A program made the position numbers and the translations under genes. A stretch of 64,000 bases of DNA from Unio delphinus (Eukaryota > Mollusca > Bivalvia > Unionida > Unionidae), in the NCBI GenBank assembly GCA_029339505.1, contig JAQISU010000123.1:6809501-6873500 (forward strand), written 5' to 3'. Below the pieces are notes generated by a model. It was not told where the DNA came from and searched no databases. It worked only from the letters and a program-made list of their open reading frames with translations. Shown here piece after piece: positions 1 to 11,319 of this stretch; position 1 is the first letter of the stretch; each line of letters opens with the position of its first letter.

Positions 1-2338
1 CAATGTCTTGATATATTTACACTGTTAATGTTTTCACTAAATTCAGATAAGAAATGCTATCTTCAGAAATCACTTTCAAACATTCAAATGCCGGTCAGAG
101 GAACAATTAAAGTCAGCTGAATCATAGCATTATTTGAATATTTCTCTGTGTTATTCCAATGTTAGTCGATTTAGTATTTTACATATTATCTCATTGACAA
201 CGATTTCGTTATTACCCCAGTTGCAATGTACTTTTCTGCTTCGTTTGAGTTCAAATATGTACAATACTTTTCGAAGGTTTGTTTCGAAAATGTTTACTTC
301 CAACCATTATTTGTTAGTTCAGATTAATCAAAATATTGAGTTTTTGTTTCATAGTAATAACAATGGCAAACATGGAGTGATCGGCTTATTATTCAACATG
401 TTAGAAAATGATCGTTCAGGGGCAATATAATTTGTGCTTTCTCTGGTAAACGATAATTTTCATAAAGGTAAAAACTATTTATATAATTTCTCAAATTTAG
501 CAGCAATAATTACAAATCATGGGTCACGTTCATGCTAATGCGTTACTCTATATTTGTGACAAATATTTAATCAAATACCCATATTGTCTTCTGTGATGTA
601 TTGTGCAAGGAATCATATAGTAAACACAATAATGAAATATCAGAATTAAATTCAGCTTTACCACCATTAACAGCATATGAATCAATCCTCCATTGCAGAG
701 TCCATCAGATGTAGAATATCGTGCTGGAAGAAACGTCTATGAATCTCAGGAAAAAGAAAATAGTAGCTTTGTCTAAACCACACCTCACCCGGAACTCCAT
801 ACTGCTTTATTGTTGTTATCAATTTGATATAGTTGAAATGAAAGAGAGAACATGTTGAGATTCATGAATGACAAATGTTATTTAAATCACTCGCGCGTTC
901 GTTACTGTGAATGTAAGTTGAGAATTAGATGTTCAGAGCGTGACCTTGCCAATGAATAAGTGTTTCATTTAAATACAGCATATCTATTATCATCAAAAGC
1001 TGTTCTCAGAATGTGATTTCCTTGTGCAGCAAACTATATAATGAAGCATATAAATAAATTGTTGCAGAGTGACTCGGATTTTTACAAAATAAAACCTAAG
1101 TCTGAGCAATGTTATATTCAATTTGCCTCTCCTGACATTAGATTTTTCAGTATAAAAAATATCACTTATTGGAGACAGTTATGGCCGAGTTTGCATTATT
1201 TTTAATCTTTTCATAAAGGATTGATTTTAAGGCAACAATTACATTTTAATAATTGCAGGTTAATAACGAACACAATTAGGATATAGTGGCTTGAATGTAA
1301 TCACATGGCACATAAAGCATTCTGGTGAATTTTAGTGCCATAACTTATATGTTTCAATTAAAAAGAGAGAAATTTAGTGATAGATTCAACATCCTATATG
1401 AAATGCATAATTGTGTAATTGTTTTTATACTGATGGTAAGTTATGTCATTATACGATATCACCTATTACTGAATTAATTTCGGTGATTGGATTACGGCGT
1501 TTTGTGTGTATTCCACTCGCGAGGTAATGTTACCATGGCATGCCCGTTTAGAACTGGCAGATCAATTGGAATGCAGACAAATCCAAGATACGTTTACAAG
1601 ATTCAATGAACGTGACAGGCTTGTATATATATATATACAGATACGGAGTTCAACATTTTGGACTTTGAAAGACTGAGTTTGTAGTCTAACATTGCAGAAT
1701 GAGATCCAAACCTTCCGAACAATATAGCCACTGAAACGATAAAAGATCTAAACTTTGAAAAGAAACCTTTCATCTATGAACAGTTGATGCACACAATGTC
1801 ATACACTATACATTTTGGAACCATTAATTTGAATTACAAGTTTCCAATTACATAGACGGAAAGAACTGTCTCTGTGAATTTCTTGTTTAGATATCTATAC
1901 TTAAAATGAAACAAATTACTTCAAAGTATCAAATTTGCCCGCATTATTAACTGTTTACAACAGGCTAGACCATTGTATGCGATAGGAATTTATTAAACTA
2001 ACTCTTGATATAATGGACAACTATGTTATAAGGTTTGGTCTATTTTTCCATGTTTGATAATGAATTTGTGACTTGAAAAAGGAACATTTTATGTCATCTA
2101 AAACAGATAAATTTGCAAGATATTACATAGATATGGCATGCGGTGGATATATTTCACATCGTCAATAAATATATTTGCCCTGTATTTACTGATAAGCCAA
2201 GTATTTGTTTTATGTTAGGTCCTGTGGCTATTCTTTGTATTTAAGCTACGCCTTTCATGAATCAGCCGCAAGTCTAATTCTTTTTACCAAATATAAGGAA
2301 CTTTGTTTCTGTGAACGGTCTTAATAGGCAAGTTCAAA
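1..2338. other. AT-rich left flank, no gene recognised
   Basis: Only short ORFs without recognisable motifs occur here. A short (TA)n tract lies near 1,621-1,636. I see no splice-consistent exon, RNA gene or transposon protein. It is probably host flank of the viral element that begins at about 2,339. Confidence 0.6.
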
Positions 2339-2530
2339 CAGCAGAGGGGGCGAACAGACCAACTTTTGGAGGCGTCGATTCGGCAAACTAAGGTTTCCTC
2401 GTAAATGTTTAATAGAAGGGCTCATTTGGCTAACTAATGCTTTCTCGAAATCGAAAAAAAGGACGCCAACGTCGTTGTCACTCACCCACTCTGCTGCTAT
2501 GGGTTAACAATTTTTTGCAACCGAATATTT
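2339..2530. repeat. Left terminal repeat remnant of the older Polinton-like element (copy A)
   Basis: The stretch starting CAGCAGAGGGGGCGAACAGACC aligns with the terminal repeat of copy B (GCAGCAGAAGGGGCGAATC at 9,856). Shared inner blocks include CAACGTCGTTGTCACTCAC and the segment running into the 3' end of the ATPase gene. Overall it is clearly diverged from B, so this is an older insertion. The matching right terminal repeat is absent from the window because copy C is truncated at 29,826. Confidence 0.75.
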
Positions 2531-3172
2531 TATCAAGTCCGACACGATATCGCGTCCGAGGATCTGATAAATTTATCATCACAAATCCGTGTGGGATTGA
2601 CTGAGCGTGACAAAAGAAATTTCTAAAGAGATTATAATCCATATCACCGCCGCACCAAGTTTGTCAAATATTTCGTAGCGTATGTGTGTCAACTCCGTTG
2701 AATATAGCAAGAATATTACAGTTATCTCTGATCACTTTTGGTATCTGAGTGTACCGTTGAGTGACATATATCACGTCGGTGATTTTATGTCTGCCTCTGG
2801 AAAAGATCCTAGCGGGATTCTTTTGAATGTCTAACATCACATCATCATATACGACTAAGTTGTTAATACTTCCATTGAAATCATCAATGCCTCTTCGATA
2901 TCGGTTATAAACTCAATAATACCTTTATTGGTTTTCAATTTTGCTCTCTCGTTAGCATCTTTTAACACCTTGTAACATCGCTGATCGTCTACACTAGGAG
3001 CAATTAAATATAGTTTATCCCAATTCATCCATCTCGTTATTAAATTAAGTAGCAGTTGTGTCTTGCCACTTCCAGATGGTCCGATTATAATCATACGAAT
3101 ATAATTCGGTAGCGCTGCATGATGCTTAACTGGTTCTCTTGTTTTTGTCGCCGAAAAGTCAATTACATTCAT
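2530..3172 (-). pseudogene. A32-type DNA-packaging ATPase, copy A, broken
   Basis: Homologous to the intact ATPase of copy B. The N-terminal part (3,172 down to 2,855) is open and carries the Walker A motif GPSGSGKT; it has a short in-frame difference around the 'ANERAKLKTNK' stretch relative to B. Below about 2,860 the similarity continues in another frame (VTQRYTQ-type and sensor regions, then the C-terminus running into the terminal repeat), so at least one frameshift is present. It lies divergently from the zinc-ribbon gene, 17 bp apart, as in copy B. Confidence 0.8.
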
Positions 3173-3189
3173 GTTATTATAAATATATT

Positions 3190-3697
3190 ATGGATCTATA
3201 TTGTGTGAAATGTAAGAAGCATACTGGCACAGATGACTTGACGATTACAACTAGCAATAACAGATCAGCACTTGCTGGTAAATGTGTAGAATGTGGTACC
3301 AACAATTTTAGATTTGTTTCAAAGGATTTAAAAAAACCGAGGAGGTGATATTGCAGCCAAGTTAGAAAAATTACCAGGAACACCATAAGCGAAGTATCCA
3401 GGAGAAAAACACCTTCCGGGGTATAATTATTGTGGACCCGGGACCAGACTTGATATCAGACCCGATGATCAAAACCGACCCCAACGTGGTGAAGATCCAA
3501 TAAACTCTATTGATAAGGCATGTCATGCTCATGATGTTGCTTATAAAAGCAGTAATCTGCAGCACAGACATATCGCAGATGTGAAATTGATTCATGCGTT
3601 GAATTCTATGACTGATAAATCCTTCAAAGAAAAATTGGTTTTATGGTTGATAAAATCAGCGATGAAAGGTAAATTAATGATTGGTGCCGGTAATTAA
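3190..3697 (+). pseudogene. Zinc-ribbon / phospholipase A2 protein, copy A, broken
   Basis: The N-terminal part (3,190-3,348) has two CxxC pairs (CVKCKK and CVECGT), a small zinc ribbon. The C-terminal part is in another frame from about 3,330 to 3,697. It encodes a PLA2 domain with a Ca-loop YCGPG and the catalytic ACHAHDVAY (HDxxY) motif. An in-frame stop lies just before the PLA2 core (LPGTP then stop, about 3,388). The frame switch lies at an A7 run near 3,330-3,338. Copy B shows the same two-part layout with a different offset. Confidence 0.8.
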
Positions 3698-3704
3698 TAA
3701 CAAC

Positions 3705-4625
3705 ATGGAATCTATTTATTATTCTCCAGGAGGATACTGGAGGGGCAAAGCAGCAATTGGTAAACTCGCTAGTGCCGCAAAGGTGAAAATACCACTGCAG
3801 CGGATTGGTTATCTAAACAGGCGATATGGCAAATTTATCTACCGCCGCCTAAACAAATTAACTACTCGCATTTTGATGTCAGCACACCTAATGAAGTTCA
3901 TCAAGCTGATATATTATTTCTGCCACATGATGGTTTCTACAAGTACGCGCTAACCGTAGTTGATGTTGCGAGTCGATACAAACAAGCAGAGCCGTTAAAA
4001 ACAAGATCATCAACTGAAGTTGCTTCTGCGTTTGAAAGAATTTATCGACGAGGTCCTCTGCGCTGGCCAGATCTATTACAATTTGATCCTGGCAAGGAAT
4101 TTCATGGTGCAGTGTTATCAATAATGAAGAATCATAATACTGCGTTACAACGAGGACATACTGCACTACATCGCGATCAGGCAATTATTGAGCGGTTATT
4201 TGGATATCAATACGCGAAAGAATTTATTCAGGATAAACGATCCTGTGAATGGGTCAAGAGGTTACCATGTGTGATTACCGCGCTGAATAACGAGATTACT
4301 AGAACAATTAATATGAAACCTAACAACGCTATTGAAAAGAAGGATATACCAGTAAAACCACAAAATGACTTTTCAAAACAACCAATACTCGGCAATGTCA
4401 CTGTTAGGTATTTATATGAACCAGGTGAGCTCGAAGGTGGCACAGAAAGAGCTACTGATCCTATTTGGGAGTGTCACCGCGCATAAAATATCTAGTATAA
4501 CACGATCTACGGGTAGACCAGCAATCTATAGATTGGATTCAACTGCTCATCAGCGAGGATTTACTCGTGAACAATTGCAAGTGATACCCGAGGATACTCA
4601 ATTACCGCCGTTTGGTCTTAACTAG
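3705..4625 (+). pseudogene. Retroviral-type (rve) integrase, copy A, frameshifted
   Basis: Starts with MESIYYSP like the intact copy B integrase (11,320-12,264) and ends at the same C-terminus (PPFGLN). The catalytic-core similarity is spread over several frames: the N-terminus to about 3,850 in one frame, the core from about 3,860 in a second, and the C-terminal third in two further pieces. At least three frameshifts and a small deletion (the FNRIL stretch before ERLFGYQYAKEF) make it non-functional. Confidence 0.85.
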
Positions 4626-4802
4626 CACCTCTTCGTCTGTTGCACTCAAGACAGGTCAGCATCACATTATCTCTGGTATGACCAATACTGCTATTTTTTC
4701 TGTCTACAGTAAATTGTCGAGAGTCTTTATCCGACCAACGCCAACTCATTATACAATTGCAACTCGCGTAGTGATTATTCTGTTGTTGTTTCAGAGTGAT
4801 TA

Positions 4803-7800
4803 TTAATGCGGCATCAATATCAAATTCTCGTTTTTTTTGTCTATTTGTTTATACCCACAGAGGTTTTTTTTTATTATATCATCGCTGACAATATTACTTT
4901 TTGCAGTGTCGTTATCATGTAAATCAACTCTTCGAAGTTGATTTATTCTTCGTACTCCGGACACCGCAAGATAAACTAAATTTGACCATTCGATGTGATT
5001 ATCTACCATCCAAACAATTGTATCGGATATAGTCAATCCCTGTGAAGAATGTATTGTCGCTGCGTAACCTAGCGTCCATGGGGATTTATCAGCGCGTAAT
5101 GCATCTTCGACGACATTGATATCAACCAGCACGATATCATTTAATACGATAATTTGCTATTCACTTTGTCCTGGAATATCAACTTCAATATTCTGTTTTC
5201 GTGTATCCTTTGGTCTATAACACAGCGGTGTTGGAAGTGTTGCGAATTTTTCTTTATGCAATTCAAATAAATTCATCTGAAGTGTGTCTCTGACTATTTT
5301 TCTAGTTGCTACTATCAAATCGTTTGGCCTCCACGCTTCCCAGAAATCATGTAATGGTGTTTCTGAAATTATTTCACGCGCTATTTCACATTGGATTCTA
5401 TCCGGTTGTAATCTGATTAATTTCTTGAACTCGCGTAATTGTTCATCAAGTGCTCTATGATCGGTATTAATTTCTTCATAATAGTCTACAAAATTCTTCA
5501 GCCAATGAAATGGGGATAAACCGACAAATAGTGGTGGTTGACCATGATCTCCGCACATTATCACTTTTGTATTCAATAGTAATAACCACTCGAGAAACTT
5601 TTGTAATACATCTAACGACACCGTGCATATATCATCCCAAATGATGACTTCAGGAATAAATTTCTCACCCATTCGATCAGGAGTCCATTCGTCACCTTTC
5701 CATTGAAAGAAACTGTGATAAGTACAGGCATTAATTCCTCGTTGTTTCATTTCTCTTGCATGTCATTGTGTCGGTGTTAGCACAATCATGTTTGATGCGT
5801 GAAAATCCGTAGGATTTTTCCCATGAAATAATTCAAATCGCACGAGTCGTCTTTCATGACCCACCACAGCCGTTTAAGTAAACGGTTTTATATCTACATA
5901 TTGGATCAGATATCGGCGGTGCATTAGATAGTTATGATATCTGATTATTGTTCAAGTAATTGTTTTTAATCGTAACATCTGCTGATTTGGAATAATTATG
6001 CAGCATTTCCTTTTTAATTCTCCATTATCCCCAACTCTCGTCAGAATTTGTGAATTCAGCCACTGCTTCGCTGTGTTTCGCGTTTATATAAAATGAATCA
6101 GTGGCTACTCTAACCGCGGTTTCAGGAAATCTATTTATCATTGAAAATAAATTGATAGAAGCATAAGCCAGCATAGATGCCCTCAATTGTGTATACTGAA
6201 GACTGTATCGATCTGTGTAAGTAACAATTTTACCCAATTTGGTTCCATTGGACAAGAAAGCGTCTTTACGATTTACATATATACCTTTAGATGTTTCATC
6301 CGCGATTAAAAAATCGTATTCAACGTTATCTATAATCAACCGCGAGGAACGTCGTTTATTGTCGTATTTTCCACCCTCTGTGAATTTACCGATTATTCTT
6401 GTACCGAGTTCTTTTGCTTGTCTATTTCTAATTTCAAATAGCTGTTTGGACTATTTCAAGATATCTTCTTCGTCGAGGGACGGGAATCGTTTTCTATTTT
6501 CGCTGATTATACTATCTAGATTAGGTTGTGGTAACCAGACATCAGTCTGCGTTCGATATGATATAATTGCTTCACTAACAATCAGCGATATCAGCATTTT
6601 AGAATCAATCATTTACCGTAATAATACTATTGGCATCCAGTGTTTTTCAGAGATGTGTCTACTAATCCAAACATAACAGCACGGATGAAGTCCTGTAGCC
6701 AATTCAAATGATACCACACGAGCGAATCGGTTAAATCAAAATCGGGTAGTGGTCCATTAATCGCAACACGGGTCATTTCATGTGTGGGATGCCCAAATCG
6801 CTTGAAGTATTCAGCTCATTCTCCATACCCGAGAAAACTCCCGGGATAACACGCAACCATATCAACCGAAATAATAGTTTCAGGGTCGTATTTTGTATTC
6901 CATAATCCAGCATGACCATATCAACGCAGCTTGATTTGATATCTGATAGAAATTCTGCGCGTGTTGGTTTCCACCTGTTTTTCTTTGTCGCAAAATGAGC
7001 TGCAAACGACGGAATTGTAAAACAATTTGTTAATAATTGTTCGTCGTGTTCTGTTGAAAAACCGCTAGCTAGTTTTTCGTCGTGTTATATAGGGCTTCAG
7101 TGCGGTATAATTCTCCGTTTGGTCTTACAAATTGATCGAATTTACCCTCTTCGTTCTCAAAACTGTGAAGTAACCACACTGACACAGGATCGTTTTAACT
7201 CAACTAGTAAATAAAATCAAATAATTTCCCCTCCGGGGAGAATTCCGGGGAGATCTCCGCGGGTATATATTTTATTATTCTATCGTGGAAATATTGTTAC
7301 CGCAAATGTCCACGCGTGTTCGTTGTGATCAATAATTTTGATTGGGGATCCTCTCGATTTATATTTCGGTTCATATAATATCTCGCCTCTTACCGTCGAT
7401 ATTGATATTGGGAATTTTAGTATTCGTTCTAACGCTGCCACATTTTGAACTGTTGCCCCCCGCTCCTTCACTGTTAATCCACATTCATTTTTTTGCGTCT
7501 TAGATCAGTCAATTTGTTTCCACGCAACGCATTTGTGAAGTGTTCTATTATTCGTTCTGCTACACAATTTAGCGATGATAATTTCTTTGGTTTTAATTTT
7601 TCAATACTCGGTTTATCATTTAACGGATAGATTCCATAAACAACCTCTGTTACAGGATAAGATCTCTTGTAATACGGTTTGTCAATTCCAGTCAGAATTC
7701 CTGGTTTGGAATCTCGACTACAGTGTTTTTTCATCTTTCTGGATGGGGTCAAATTTATCTCTGATAATCCAATCTCCTGTGTCTGAACAAATAATGAATT

Positions 7801-8070
7801 TCACTCTTAAAAATACTTTTCCTTGTCAAGATGTGAGATTATCACTGTTGCTTTTTCGTCGTTCATGGTAGCATCAACGCTACCATCAATTCCAAATGTT
7901 GACCAACAGTGAGATGCTCCATCGTGTTTGAATTCATTGAAACAATCGCGGATTCTACCTAATATGCTTCTATCACTTATTAGATTTTTTGGTGCTACGG
8001 AGACTCTATCGAGATCGAATTTAACATTTTTCCAGGGCTTAATTTTTGATAATCTCTAGAACTCCTTCAT
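4803..8070 (-). pseudogene. DNA polymerase B - SF1 helicase fusion, copy A, broken
   Basis: A collinear relative of the copy B polymerase-helicase over its whole length, cut into many pieces. The N-terminus starts MKEF at 8,070 and is soon interrupted by a stop. The polymerase palm with a TDS motif C lies at 6,025-6,339. The helicase middle, with a Walker-B-like IWDDI and GDHGQPP, lies at 5,157-5,750. The helicase C-terminus (GYAATIHSSQGLT) lies at 4,803-5,132. Only one N-terminal KEF unit is present, against several tandem units in copy B. The PolB-helicase order in this older copy shows that the fusion predates the B insertion. Confidence 0.85.
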
Positions 8071-8112
8071 ATTGAAATTAAAACAAGTATTTAAATAAAA
8101 AATTTATATATA

Positions 8113-8439
8113 ATGAATCAATGCAAATGGCTTATGATAGGATCAGTAACTTAATGTAATAAATCATGTAGAAAATAATTATGTGGGTATCATATGCAAA
8201 GTGTCCGTGGTAGGAGTCTTGGCCCAATACAATGTGAGGTAGGTGTGCGTGGTAAGTCGCAGTTGTGTCTCACTTGTGGTGGTAAGCGATACAGAGAGTT
8301 GAAGCGCTATTATGATAAGAGAATCAAAGATTCCATCCCTGATAGCGTCAACGACAAAGTCATAAGAACACCTCAAGATTATATTCATATATTCTCAAAT
8401 AATGTAATCATTAAACCAAATAATGAATTAGACAAATAG
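8113..8439 (+). pseudogene. Cys-rich zinc protein, copy A, with stops
   Basis: Same start (MNQCKWLM) and same C-terminal ribbon (CLTCGGKRYRELKRYYDKR) as the intact 125-residue protein at 16,155-16,532 in copy B. Two in-frame stops fall in the N-terminal cysteine cluster (about 8,150-8,182). A segment after YDKRIKD is deleted relative to B. Function unknown; the cysteine spacing suggests zinc binding. Confidence 0.75.
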
Positions 8440-8453
8440 TATTATAGTATATA

Positions 8454-8951
8454 AAAAACCAAGAATTTCGACCGCATCCCGTGATCATCATTTATGAGGC
8501 ATCCCGTGACGGTATTGTCAAACACTGCAAGCTGAAGAAATCAGTCGGAGTTGTGAATAATCAGGGGTATTTGAGGTTTAGAGCTGGAAAGAAGATATAT
8601 CTTAATCATGGATTGATCGAAGATGGTTTTGTTATCGATCACATTGATTTCAATCCTAGGAATAATTTCTTGGATAATTTACGAGCCATTGCGCCAAGTG
8701 AGAATTCCAAACGAAGGAAAACTGATACTTGTAAATCAATTGGGAAGAGAACTGTAAATTTATTTAATACAGAAAATAACGAACAGAGGGTATTTCAATC
8801 AATGAATGAAGCCGGAAAAAATTTTGATATTTTTATGCCCTCAGTACGAAGAGTAGCAGATGGAACTTATCGATCTGCGATTTCCAGAAAAAATGGACAA
8901 ATAATGCAATTTTCATGTCTGACTATATGTATTTGGTACTATTCTATATAA
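8454..8951 (+). pseudogene. HNH homing-type endonuclease, copy A, start codon lost
   Basis: Aligned with the intact HNH protein of copy B. The NQEFRPHPV start region is recognisable, but the initiating ATG is replaced by AAA. The HNH core (VIDHIDFNPRNN and the following ENSKRR) is kept, while a block around the first histidine is shortened. The last codons diverge from B. It is the last recognisable gene of the left half of the older element. Confidence 0.75.
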
Positions 8952-9755
8952 CACCAACGGGGAATAACTCGTACGGGTATGTCGGCCTATGCAAGTGTTA
9001 CCCTCAGTGGGTATTTTGAAACGCTACGTCACCTGATTTATATTGGTTGATTTTAACTATTATGATTCTCAGCGGAGATAATCAATTTGGATAATTGTCT
9101 GTTTTGTAGAAAAACGAATCAAATAACAATTGTATTCTTTTTTTTGGTATTCGGTCCTGCTTAAATGCTGTCAATAATCATTCTTCCTAACACTGAAAGA
9201 AAACCCATTGTCGAAAATAACAAAGGAGATACCACAGCATACACATATATCGTATTCAAAAGTATATACCTGTAGATAAAAACAGTTAGCGTATTCGTAA
9301 CGTGTTGCGGTTTCGTCCCGAAGCCCATGGTTTAAATCCCGTAACAGGCATATTGTCGACGGTACCGATAGATGGTTTTTTATAATGGGGGGGGGGGTAA
9401 GCATCCGAAATTCAAATCGTGAAACCACCATAACACACACCGCGTCACACGGTGTGAATGATTTTACATTCAAACCGGGATAATTTTGTGGGGGGTATGG
9501 TGGTTTCAGTCATGCCATTCTATAATCCATTGTTATATGTTGTATTGTCTTGTGACGTCCATTTACCTCTGGGCCCGGTCAGATGTAAATAATACACCCG
9601 ATTGGTTCCAAATGGGGTTCATCATCACATAATATCTCTTGGCATGCTGTGATGATAAACACCTTACCACGTACAGAGTTCATCATCATATATAAGCGCA
9701 TAATATCTCTAGGAGTGCTAAGATGATAAACACCTTAATACCAACAGAGTTCATT
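8952..9755. other. Unassigned spacer with a tandemly duplicated ~67-bp unit
   Basis: No gene is recognised. In copy B the HNH gene and the next gene are only 44 bp apart, so these ~800 bp are extra material between the two halves of the older element. A unit with AGTTCATCATC...TGATGATAAACACCTTA is present twice (about 9,612-9,683 and 9,684-9,752), directly before the (TA)n tract. A G9-10 run lies near 9,388. Confidence 0.55.
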
Positions 9756-9759
9756 TTTG

Positions 9760-9761
<2 letters not shown>

Positions 9762-9846
<85 letters not shown>

Positions 9847-9854
9847 TATATATA
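9762..9854. repeat. (TA)n microsatellite at the left edge of copy B
   Basis: About 45 TA units, with one interruption near the right edge. A matching (TA)n tract abuts the right end of copy B (25,023-25,124). This fits insertion into a pre-existing (TA)n target, which would hide any TA-only target-site duplication. Confidence 0.95.
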
Positions 9855-9855
9855 A

Positions 9856-10161
9856 GCAGCAGAAGGGGCGAATCAGACAACATTTTTAGACAAGTTTTCA
9901 CTGAAATCACGCTTAAAAACAATGAAACCAATGACATCAGGCCCCCCCAATGTGTATGTGAATCATGGATTAGGTCCCAAAAAAAAAATATGAAAAAAAT
10001 CAATGAAATTAATGAAATCCTCCATCGATTTTGGGGAAAAAGGGACTACAACGTCGTTGTCACTCACTAGAACTTTCAGTTGGGGTTAACAAAAATCTTC
10101 GATTTTCAACCGAATATTTGATCCAGTCCGATACGATATCGTGTTCGAGGGTCATGTAAAT
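9856..10161 (+). repeat. Left terminal inverted repeat of copy B
   Basis: Reverse complement of 24,733-25,022, nearly identical over about 290 bp. Differences are homopolymer lengths (C7 here, 13 G on the right) and a block of about 20 bp around 10,092-10,112 present only on the left. The repeat extends into the last ~18 codons of the ATPase gene. The near identity of the arms supports a recent insertion. Confidence 0.93.
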
Positions 10162-10777
10162 TTATTGTTATAAATCCGTGTGGGGCAGACTGAGCATGAC
10201 TAAAGAAATTTCTAAATTGATTGAAGTCCATATCAGAACACCATGTCTGCCAAATATTTCGTAGCGTATGTGTATCAACGCCGTTGAATACAGCAAGCAT
10301 ATTACAGTTATCTCTAATCACTTTTGGAATCTGAGTGTAGCGTTGAGTGACATAAATCACATCCGTGTTTTTATGCCTGCCTCGGGAAAATATTCTAGCA
10401 GGACTTTTTTGATTATCTAACATGACATCGTCGTATACAACTAAATTGTTGATACTTCCATCGAGGTCATTCACGGATGGCGCCTCGTCAATATCGGTTA
10501 TAAATTCAATAACATCCTCGCCAGCAATCTCTGAAGCGTTTTCATTAAAATCTTTTAGCACTTCATAGCATCGTTGGTCGTCTACGCTAGGGGCAATTAA
10601 ATACAACTTATCCCACTTCATCCATCTCATTATTAAATTGAGCAACAATTGCGTTTTACCGGATCCAGATGGCCCGATTATAATTGCGCGGATAGAGATT
10701 GGTAGCGCTGCATGATGCTTCACTGGTTCTCTTGTTTTAGTCGCTGAAAAATCAATTATATTCATATCTCTATACAT
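10106..10777 (-). CDS. A32/FtsK-HerA-type DNA-packaging ATPase
   Basis: 223 residues from the first ATG (10,777), or 219 from MNIIDF at 10,765. The latter is preferred because copy A starts there and a TTATGTATA motif lies 5 nt upstream. Walker A GPSGSGKT is near residues 34-41, Walker B-like VVYDDV near 125, and the VTQRYTQIPKVIRDN segment (sensor region) near 155. Length and motifs match the genome-packaging ATPases of Polintons and related viruses, which pump DNA into the capsid. The last codons lie in the terminal repeat. It is divergent from the zinc-ribbon/PLA2 gene with almost no intergenic space. Confidence 0.9.
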   Translation of the reverse strand: MYRDMNIIDFSATKTREPVKHHAALPISIRAIIIGPSGSGKTQLLLNLIMRWMKWDKLYLIAPSVDDQRCYEVLKDFNENASEIAGEDVIEFITDIDEAPSVNDLDGSINNLVVYDDVMLDNQKSPARIFSRGRHKNTDVIYVTQRYTQIPKVIRDNCNMLAVFNGVDTHTLRNIWQTWCSDMDFNQFRNFFSHAQSAPHGFITINLHDPRTRYRIGLDQIFG

Positions 10778-10782
10778 AAATT
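10766..10782. promoter_or_regulatory. Compact divergent start region with TTATGTATA motif
   Basis: Only 17 bp separate the preferred ATPase start (10,765, minus) from the zinc-ribbon start (10,783, plus). On the minus strand TTATGTATA occupies 10,779-10,771, just upstream of the ATPase ATG. The same nonamer sits directly upstream of three other B genes (see 16,115-16,154 and 20,886-20,894). Transcription must start inside this interval or within the opposing gene, so very short leaders are expected. Confidence 0.5.
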
Positions 10783-11312
10783 ATGGATCTATATTGCGTG
10801 AAGTGTAAGGCGCGTACTGGCACAGATGACTTGACGACGATTACAACTAAAAATAACCGATCAGCGCTTTCTGGTAAATGCGTACAGTGTAGTACAAAGA
10901 AATTTAGATTTGTTTCTAAACCCAAGGAACCCAAGGAACCTTTAAAAAAAAACGAGGAGGTGATATCGCTGCCAAATTAGCAAAACTCCCTGGAACCCCA
11001 TGGGCAAAATACCCCGGAGAAAAACACCTTCCAGGGTATAGTTATTGTGGACCGGGAACAAGACTTGATATCAGACTCAATGATCAAAATCAGCCCCGAC
11101 CCGGTGAGGAACCAATAAACGCTATTGATAAGGCCTGTCACCTTCATGATGTTGCTTATAAAAGCAGCAATTTGCAACACAGGCATCTAGCAGATGTGAA
11201 ATTAATTCATGCGTTGAATTCTATCACTGATAAATCCTTCAAAGAAAAATTGGCTTCATTTTTGATAAAATCGGCAATGAAAAGTAAATTGATGTTAGGT
11301 GCTGGTAATTAA
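10783..11312 (+). CDS. Zinc-ribbon plus parvovirus-type phospholipase A2 protein (frame change between domains)
   Basis: Residues 1-45 form a small zinc ribbon (CVKCKA...CVQCST). After a lysine-rich linker the frame changes at the A9 run 10,944-10,952, and the second frame encodes a PLA2 domain to 11,312. That domain has a Ca-binding YCGPG loop and a catalytic KACHLHDVAYK (HDxxY) helix, followed by a helical tail. Such PLA2 domains breach endosomal membranes in parvovirus capsids; a similar entry role is inferred. In the zinc frame the run contains A AAA AAC (10,947-10,953), and a -1 shift there leads into the PLA2 frame. It could be programmed frameshifting, a real indel or an assembly error. 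The integrase ATG follows 7 bp later. Confidence 0.8.
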
Positions 11313-11319
11313 TAGCAAC

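Noticed and set aside
9686..10070. ORFs rich in Ile-Tyr on both strands around 9.76-9.85 kb (same at 24,804-25,192, 38,627-39,137 and 56,163-56,432)
   Set aside because: They are translations of (TA)n or (CA)n(TA)n(TG)n microsatellites and terminal repeat, not genes.
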